Below are positions 60,187-64,000 of a stretch of 64,000 nucleotides of DNA, piece by piece; the stretch's first letter is position 1, and the number at the start of each line of letters is the position of its first letter. The stretch lies in the NCBI GenBank assembly GCA_963788125.1, contig CAWBFN010000003.1, forward strand, positions 124,001 through 188,000, read 5' to 3'. The position numbers and the translations under genes are program-made. The notes below the pieces were generated by a model. That model did not search any database. It was given only the letters and a program-made list of their open reading frames with translations, and was not told the DNA's origin. The DNA is from Bog-473 sp963788125. GTDB taxonomy: Bacteria; Actinomycetota; Acidimicrobiia; Acidimicrobiales; RAAP-2.

Positions 60187-60206
60187 GATCGGGTTACCGT
60201 ACCCGG
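60187..60206. promoter_or_regulatory. 20-bp divergent promoter between valS and cysS
   Basis: The whole gap is 20 bp. TACCGT (60,195-60,200, plus) lies six bases before the cysS ATG, and TACGGT (60,196-60,201, minus) nine bases before the valS ATG. Both fit TANNNT and overlap on opposite strands, so both transcripts are probably leaderless. There is no ribosome site for either gene. Confidence 0.5.
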
Positions 60207-61604
60207 ATGCTGCACCTCCACGACACCGCTACCGGTACGGTCCGCGCGATCGAGCCCCGCACGCCCGGGCAGGTGTCGATGTACGTCTGCGGTCCGACGG
60301 TGGACAACCTGCCCCACATAGGTCACGGGCGGTTCAACCTGACCTACGACATCCTGCGACGGTACCTCCTCTTCAACGGGTTCGAGGTCGACTACGTCTC
60401 GAACGTCACGGATATCGACGACAAGATCATCACGCGTGCCGGCAACGAAGGGCGCAGCGAGGAGAAGGTGGTCGAGCAGTTCGAGGGGGCCTGGTTCGAG
60501 GCCATGGACGGCCTGGGTGTCCTCCGGCCCACCAGCACGCCCCACGCGACGGCCTATGTCGAGGACATGGTCCGGCTGGTGGCCGACCTCGTCGGGCGCG
60601 GCGTCGCCTACGAGACCTCCGACGGCGTGTACCTCCACGTGGAGCAGGTGCAGGGGTACGGCCTCCTGGCCCGGCAGAGCCTCGACTCGCTCCGATCGGG
60701 GGCAAGAGTGGAGAGCACCGAGGAGAAACGCTCACCGCTGGACTTCGCCTTGTGGAAGAAGGCCAAGCCGGGTGAGCCGACCTGGGCGTCGCCCTGGGGG
60801 CCCGGGCGACCGGGTTGGCACACCGAGTGTGTGGTCATGTCCCTCGATCTGCTCGGCGAGGGCTTCGATCTCCACGGCGGCGGCATCGACCTGATCTTCC
60901 CCCATCACGAGAACGAGCGGGCCCAGGCGGTGGCGCAGGGTCGGGAGTTCGCCCGCTACTGGGTGCACAACGGCTGGGTGACGGTCGACGGCACCAAAAT
61001 GTCCAAGTCGCTCGGCAACTTCACCACCCTCCCCGATTTTCTGGCCCACCACGATGCCCGGGCGTATCGGCTGCTGGTGCTCCGTGCCCGCTACCGCTCG
61101 CCCATCGAGGTCACCCCCGAGACGGTGGCCGACGCCGAGAAGGGCCTCGAACGGCTCGACACCCTGGCCCGCCGGTTCTCGGTGGGCGGGCTGCTGTCGC
61201 GCACCGCCACCGGCTACGTGGTGGAGGGAACACCGCCCACGGCCGGGATCGACGAGGACGCCCTCTCTGCCTTCCGCTCCCGCATGGACGATGACCTCGA
61301 TACGCCCGGGGCATTGGCCGGGATCTTCGACCTGGTCACGGCGGCCCACACGAGCGCCGACGCGTGCGACATGGAACGGGGCACGCATCTCGCCCGGTCG
61401 GCCGCGGCACTGGCCGCCGCCCTGGGACTGTCGCTCCGTGACGACGAAGCCGTGATCGACGAGGAGACGGCCCGCCTGGTGGCCGAGCGCGACCTGGCCC
61501 GGGGGGCCAGAGAGTTCCAGCGGGCCGACGCGCTGCGCGACGAGCTCACCGCCCGGGGCTGGACTGTCGAGGACACCCCGGACGGGACGGCCATCCGCCG
61601 CTGA
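60207..61604 (+). CDS. cysS: Cysteine-tRNA ligase
   Basis: 465 residues. CGPTVDNLPHIGHGRF carries HIGH and a zinc cysteine, DLHGGGIDLIFPHHENERAQ the other zinc ligands, and TKMSKSLGNF is KMSKS. The C-terminal DALR-like and anticodon domains (FQRADALRDELTARGW) are complete. Charges tRNA-Cys; a MshC homolog is excluded by its length and C-terminus. ATG at 60,207, apparently leaderless. Confidence 0.94.
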   Translation: MLHLHDTATGTVRAIEPRTPGQVSMYVCGPTVDNLPHIGHGRFNLTYDILRRYLLFNGFEVDYVSNVTDIDDKIITRAGNEGRSEEKVVEQFEGAWFEAMDGLGVLRPTSTPHATAYVEDMVRLVADLVGRGVAYETSDGVYLHVEQVQGYGLLARQSLDSLRSGARVESTEEKRSPLDFALWKKAKPGEPTWASPWGPGRPGWHTECVVMSLDLLGEGFDLHGGGIDLIFPHHENERAQAVAQGREFARYWVHNGWVTVDGTKMSKSLGNFTTLPDFLAHHDARAYRLLVLRARYRSPIEVTPETVADAEKGLERLDTLARRFSVGGLLSRTATGYVVEGTPPTAGIDEDALSAFRSRMDDDLDTPGALAGIFDLVTAAHTSADACDMERGTHLARSAAALAAALGLSLRDDEAVIDEETARLVAERDLARGAREFQRADALRDELTARGWTVEDTPDGTAIRR

Positions 61605-61641
61605 CGGTTGCGATCAGGCAAACCGGTCAGGGCTCCACCCG

Positions 61642-61685
61642 CACTGGACGGTGTGGATCACTGGACGGCGTGGATCACTGGACGG
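61642..61685. repeat. 17-bp tandem repeat, 2.6 copies
   Basis: CACTGGACGGTGTGGAT (61,642), the same with one change (61,659), then a partial CACTGGACGG (61,676), between cysS and the acyl-CoA dehydrogenase, just upstream of the AGGTTAC palindrome. Confidence 0.8.
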
Positions 61686-61697
61686 GCACGGGGCTTT

Positions 61698-61717
61698 AGG
61701 TTACCATACAGTAACCT
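61698..61717. promoter_or_regulatory. Palindrome AGGTTAC-N6-GTAACCT upstream of acyl-CoA dehydrogenase
   Basis: A perfect 7-bp inverted repeat with a 6-base spacer, 51 bp before the acyl-CoA dehydrogenase start. Its form is that of a TetR-family operator, but it differs from the island's GAGT/AGTAA sites, so another regulator is likely. Confidence 0.55.
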
Positions 61718-61767
61718 CACCAGAGTGTCCGGCGTCGTCGGGCTGCCGCCCGAGGAGGGTCTCTACC

Positions 61768-62981
61768 ATGTCCGACTTCTCACTGACGCTCAACGAGGAC
61801 CAGGTGCAGATCCAGAAGTGGGTCCATGAGTTCGCGGAGAACGTGATCCGACCGGCAGGAGCCGAATGGGACGAGCGGGAGGAGACCCCGTGGCCCATCA
61901 TCAAGGAGGCGGCCAGGAACGGGCTCTACTCCTTCGACTTCGTCACCCAGTGCTTCGCAGACCCCACCGGCCTGCTGATGTGCCTGGTCACCGAGGAGAC
62001 GAGTTGGGGCGATGCGGGCATCTCCCTGGCCATCTTCGGCTCCACCCTGGCTGCCGCCGGCATCGTGGCCAACGGCACACCGGAGCAGGTTGCCGAGTGG
62101 ATCCCCCAGTGCTTCGGCACGGCCGACGACGTCAAACTCGCCGCCTTCGGGGTCTCTGAACCCGACGCCGGATCAGACGTGTCGTCCCTCACGTCGCGGG
62201 CCGTCTACGACGAGGCGAAGGACGAGTGGGTGCTCAACGGCACCAAGACCTGGATCACCAATGGGGGCATCGCCAACACGCACGTCCTCGTCCTCTCGGT
62301 CGATCCCGCATTAGGCAGCCGCGGCCAGGCCAGCTTCGTGGTGCCCGAGGGGACCCCCGGTATCGCCCAAGGCCAGAAGTTCAAGAAGATGGGCATCCGG
62401 GCCTCGCACACCGCCGAGGTCGTGCTCGACGACTGCCACGTCCCGGGCCACTGCCTCCTCGGCGGCAAGGAGAAGCTCGACGAGCGCCTGGCCCGGGCTC
62501 GCGAGGGGGAAAGACCTCGACGCAGGCTGCCATGGCCACCTTCGAGACCACACGCCCGGTGGTGGGGGCCCAGGCGGTCGGCATCGCCCGTGCCGCCTAC
62601 GAGTACGCCCTCGACTACGCCAAGGAGCGCAAGCAGTTCGGTCGGGCCATCATCGAGAACCAGGCGATCGCCTTCAAATTGGCCGACATGAAGACCCGCA
62701 CCGACGCCGCCCGCCTCCTGGTCCACCGCGCCGCGTGGATGGCCGGCACCGGCCAGAGGTTCGAGAACGGCGAAGGCTCCATGTCCAAGCTGTTCGCCGG
62801 CGAGAACGCGGTATGGGTGACCGAGCAGGCGATTCAGATCCTCGGTGGCTACGGCTACGTCCGGGACTACCCCGTCGAGCGCTGGCACCGCGACTCGAAG
62901 ATCTACACCATCTTCGAAGGGACCTCGGAGATTCAGCGCCTGGTGATCGCCCGGGCGATCTCGGGGATACACATCAACTGA
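61768..62981 (+). CDS. Acyl-CoA dehydrogenase (one frameshift)
   Basis: About 404 residues after joining, a canonical single-gene dehydrogenase. ATG at 61,768 reads through AAFGVSEPDAGSDVSSLTSR and NGTKTWITNGG to ARAREG; at about 62,508 one G seems missing from a G-run, after which GKTSTQAAMATFETTRPVVG ... YAKERKQFGRAIIENQAIAF ... ILGGYGYVRDYPVERWHRDS and FEGTSEIQRLVIARAISG complete it. Oxidises straight-chain or branched acyl-CoA. The palindrome at 61,698 probably controls it. The frameshift sits in a homopolymer, consistent with a read error. Confidence 0.9.
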
Positions 62982-62991
62982 TCGACCGACC

Positions 62992-63420
62992 TCAGTGCCG
63001 AAGGGCTGCGTTGGCGCGCTCGCGGGCCACGAAGGACAGGAGCAGCTTCTTGGCGATGGTGGGGGACTCGTCGAGCATCTGATTGAACTCGTTGACATTC
63101 AGCACGAGGAGTGTCATCGGCTCGTCGCTGATGACCGTGGCGTGACGGGGACCGTGGTCCAGCAGCGACATCTCGCCGAAGAAGTCGCGTGGGCCCAGAG
63201 TCGCGACCACCTGTCCGTCGATCAGGCAGCGCGCCCTTCCGTTCATGATCAGGCAGAACTCGCGGCCCGTCTTGCCCTGCTCGGCCAGCACCTTGCCGGC
63301 GGGTACGTCGATCTCGGCGCCGAGACCGGCGATCATGCGCAACTCAGCCTTGGTGCAGGCGGAAAAGAGCGGTACTGCGGCCAGGCCGTCGAGCACTGCA
63401 CGTGGGATGCCTCGTGCCAT
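62992..63420 (-). CDS. Cyclic nucleotide-binding domain protein
   Basis: 142 residues, one cNMP-binding domain: VPLFSACTKAELRMIAGLGA, the beta-roll AGKVLAEQGKTGREFCLIMN and the phosphate-binding cassette FFGEMSLLDHGPRHATVIS, where GE and the Arg should contact the ligand. No DNA-binding domain follows, so it is a stand-alone sensor, not a Crp regulator. ATG at 63,420 follows GGGAGGGGG. Partner unknown. Confidence 0.9.
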   Translation of the reverse strand: MARGIPRAVLDGLAAVPLFSACTKAELRMIAGLGAEIDVPAGKVLAEQGKTGREFCLIMNGRARCLIDGQVVATLGPRDFFGEMSLLDHGPRHATVISDEPMTLLVLNVNEFNQMLDESPTIAKKLLLSFVARERANAALRH

Positions 63421-63557
63421 CGAACCCCCTCCCGATCAACTGCCGTGGAATATACAAGGCACGAGGGGTACCTGCACGTTCCGGTAGCGTGCACCCATCG
63501 GGCGGGCCATCACGGGGATCCGCGTCACACGAGCGGGTTCCCGCTCCGGAGGACCAC

Positions 63558-64000
63558 ATGACCGAGCTTCTGGTGTTGTGCACGGGAAATGCGGCGCGCT
63601 CGGTCATGGCCGGCTTCATGCTCGATCACCTCGACCTCTGTCGACCGACGGCCGATCTCCACGTCGTCACGGCGGGGACGCACTCGGTGGACGGTCAACC
63701 GATGAGCACGAGGACGAGGGCCGCACTCCGATCCATACCCGGGCTGACCGATGCCGCGCTCGGTGGGCATCGCAGCCGTCAGGTGTACGAGGGCGACCTG
63801 GACAGGGCGGAGCTCGTGGTGGTCATGGAGGCGGACCACGTGCGTTTCATCCGCCGCCAGTTCCCGCGGGCAGCCGGTCGAACCGCCACCATCCGGCATC
63901 TCTGCCGGGATCTGCGGCCCGGCCCGGCGCCACTGGGTGAGCGGGTGGCCGCCCTCCATCTGGCCGGAGCGCAGCTCCTCGGGGAGGACGACGTCATGGA
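63558..64000 (+). CDS. Low-molecular-weight phosphatase family protein (truncated by window end)
   Basis: ATG at 63,558, behind GGAGG, opens a frame that runs off the window. The start MTELLVLCTGNAARSVMAGF holds the CX5RS phosphate loop of LMW protein tyrosine phosphatases and arsenate reductases; VVTAGTHSVDGQPM and VVVMEADHVRFIRRQFP match the family's later strands. 147 codons are visible. Tyrosine phosphatase or arsenate-reductase-like activity cannot be told apart without the C-terminus. Confidence 0.85.
   Translation, partial: MTELLVLCTGNAARSVMAGFMLDHLDLCRPTADLHVVTAGTHSVDGQPMSTRTRAALRSIPGLTDAALGGHRSRQVYEGDLDRAELVVVMEADHVRFIRRQFPRAAGRTATIRHLCRDLRPGPAPLGERVAALHLAGAQLLGEDDVM

Overview
The window is about 64 kb of high-GC DNA with actinobacterial gene content: F420/luciferase-type oxidoreductases, TetR regulators, a WS/DGAT acyltransferase, a GAF-ANTAR regulator and many acyl-CoA dehydrogenases. 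The 42-residue 'SDGGIFSFG' repeats at 48.2-49.0 kb are common in Acidimicrobiia, so an uncultured Acidimicrobiia-like actinobacterium is my best guess. This is inferred from gene content only. I see no rRNA, tRNA, CRISPR array, insertion sequence or prophage.

Region 1 (1-41 kb) is a large catabolic island of short, mostly divergent operons. It holds two paralogous cytochromes P450, a 3Fe-4S ferredoxin, a Rieske oxygenase, three LLM flavin oxidoreductases, two SDRs, two zinc alcohol dehydrogenases, an aldehyde dehydrogenase, two overlapping pairs of acyl-CoA dehydrogenases, a thiolase, a DUF35/Ltp2-type aldolase-like pair, a double-domain CaiB/BaiF CoA-transferase, a thioesterase, two amidohydrolases, an EthD-like protein, a 2-oxoacid:ferredoxin oxidoreductase, hydrolases, and a branched-chain-type ABC importer. 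Together these look like oxygenation, oxidation to an acid, CoA activation, beta-oxidation-like shortening and retro-aldol cleavage of a hydrophobic substrate. The layout recalls steroid side-chain (igr-type) catabolism, but the substrate is not shown by the sequence. Two close TetR paralogs (11.8-12.5 and 31.2-31.8 kb) lie inside the island. Most of its promoters carry related short palindromes (TGAGC-N3-TACT, or an 18-bp AGTAA..TTACT palindrome), which suggests one local regulon.

Region 2 (41-64 kb) is mostly housekeeping and lipid genes: two small unknown genes, a GlcD-type FAD oxidase, a UBP zinc-finger protein, FabH, a KimA-like APC transporter, GAF-ANTAR, a secreted or anchored beta-propeller repeat protein, formate-THF ligase, tsaD and sua5, a VOC protein, WS/DGAT, an esterase, valS and cysS (divergent), another acyl-CoA dehydrogenase, a cyclic-nucleotide-binding protein and a truncated LMW phosphatase.

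Reading frames are disturbed in a striking way. Between about 14.95 and 18.83 kb the ABC importer carries some thirty or more single-base indels, mostly apparent extra G or C, although all its motifs survive in the corrected frame. Isolated frameshifts also occur at about 19.14, 19.56, 20.66, 20.91, 28.72, 34.08, 37.12 and 62.51 kb. Local sequencing or assembly error is the simplest explanation. Several intergenic gaps hold short tandem repeats with periods of 9-18 bp.
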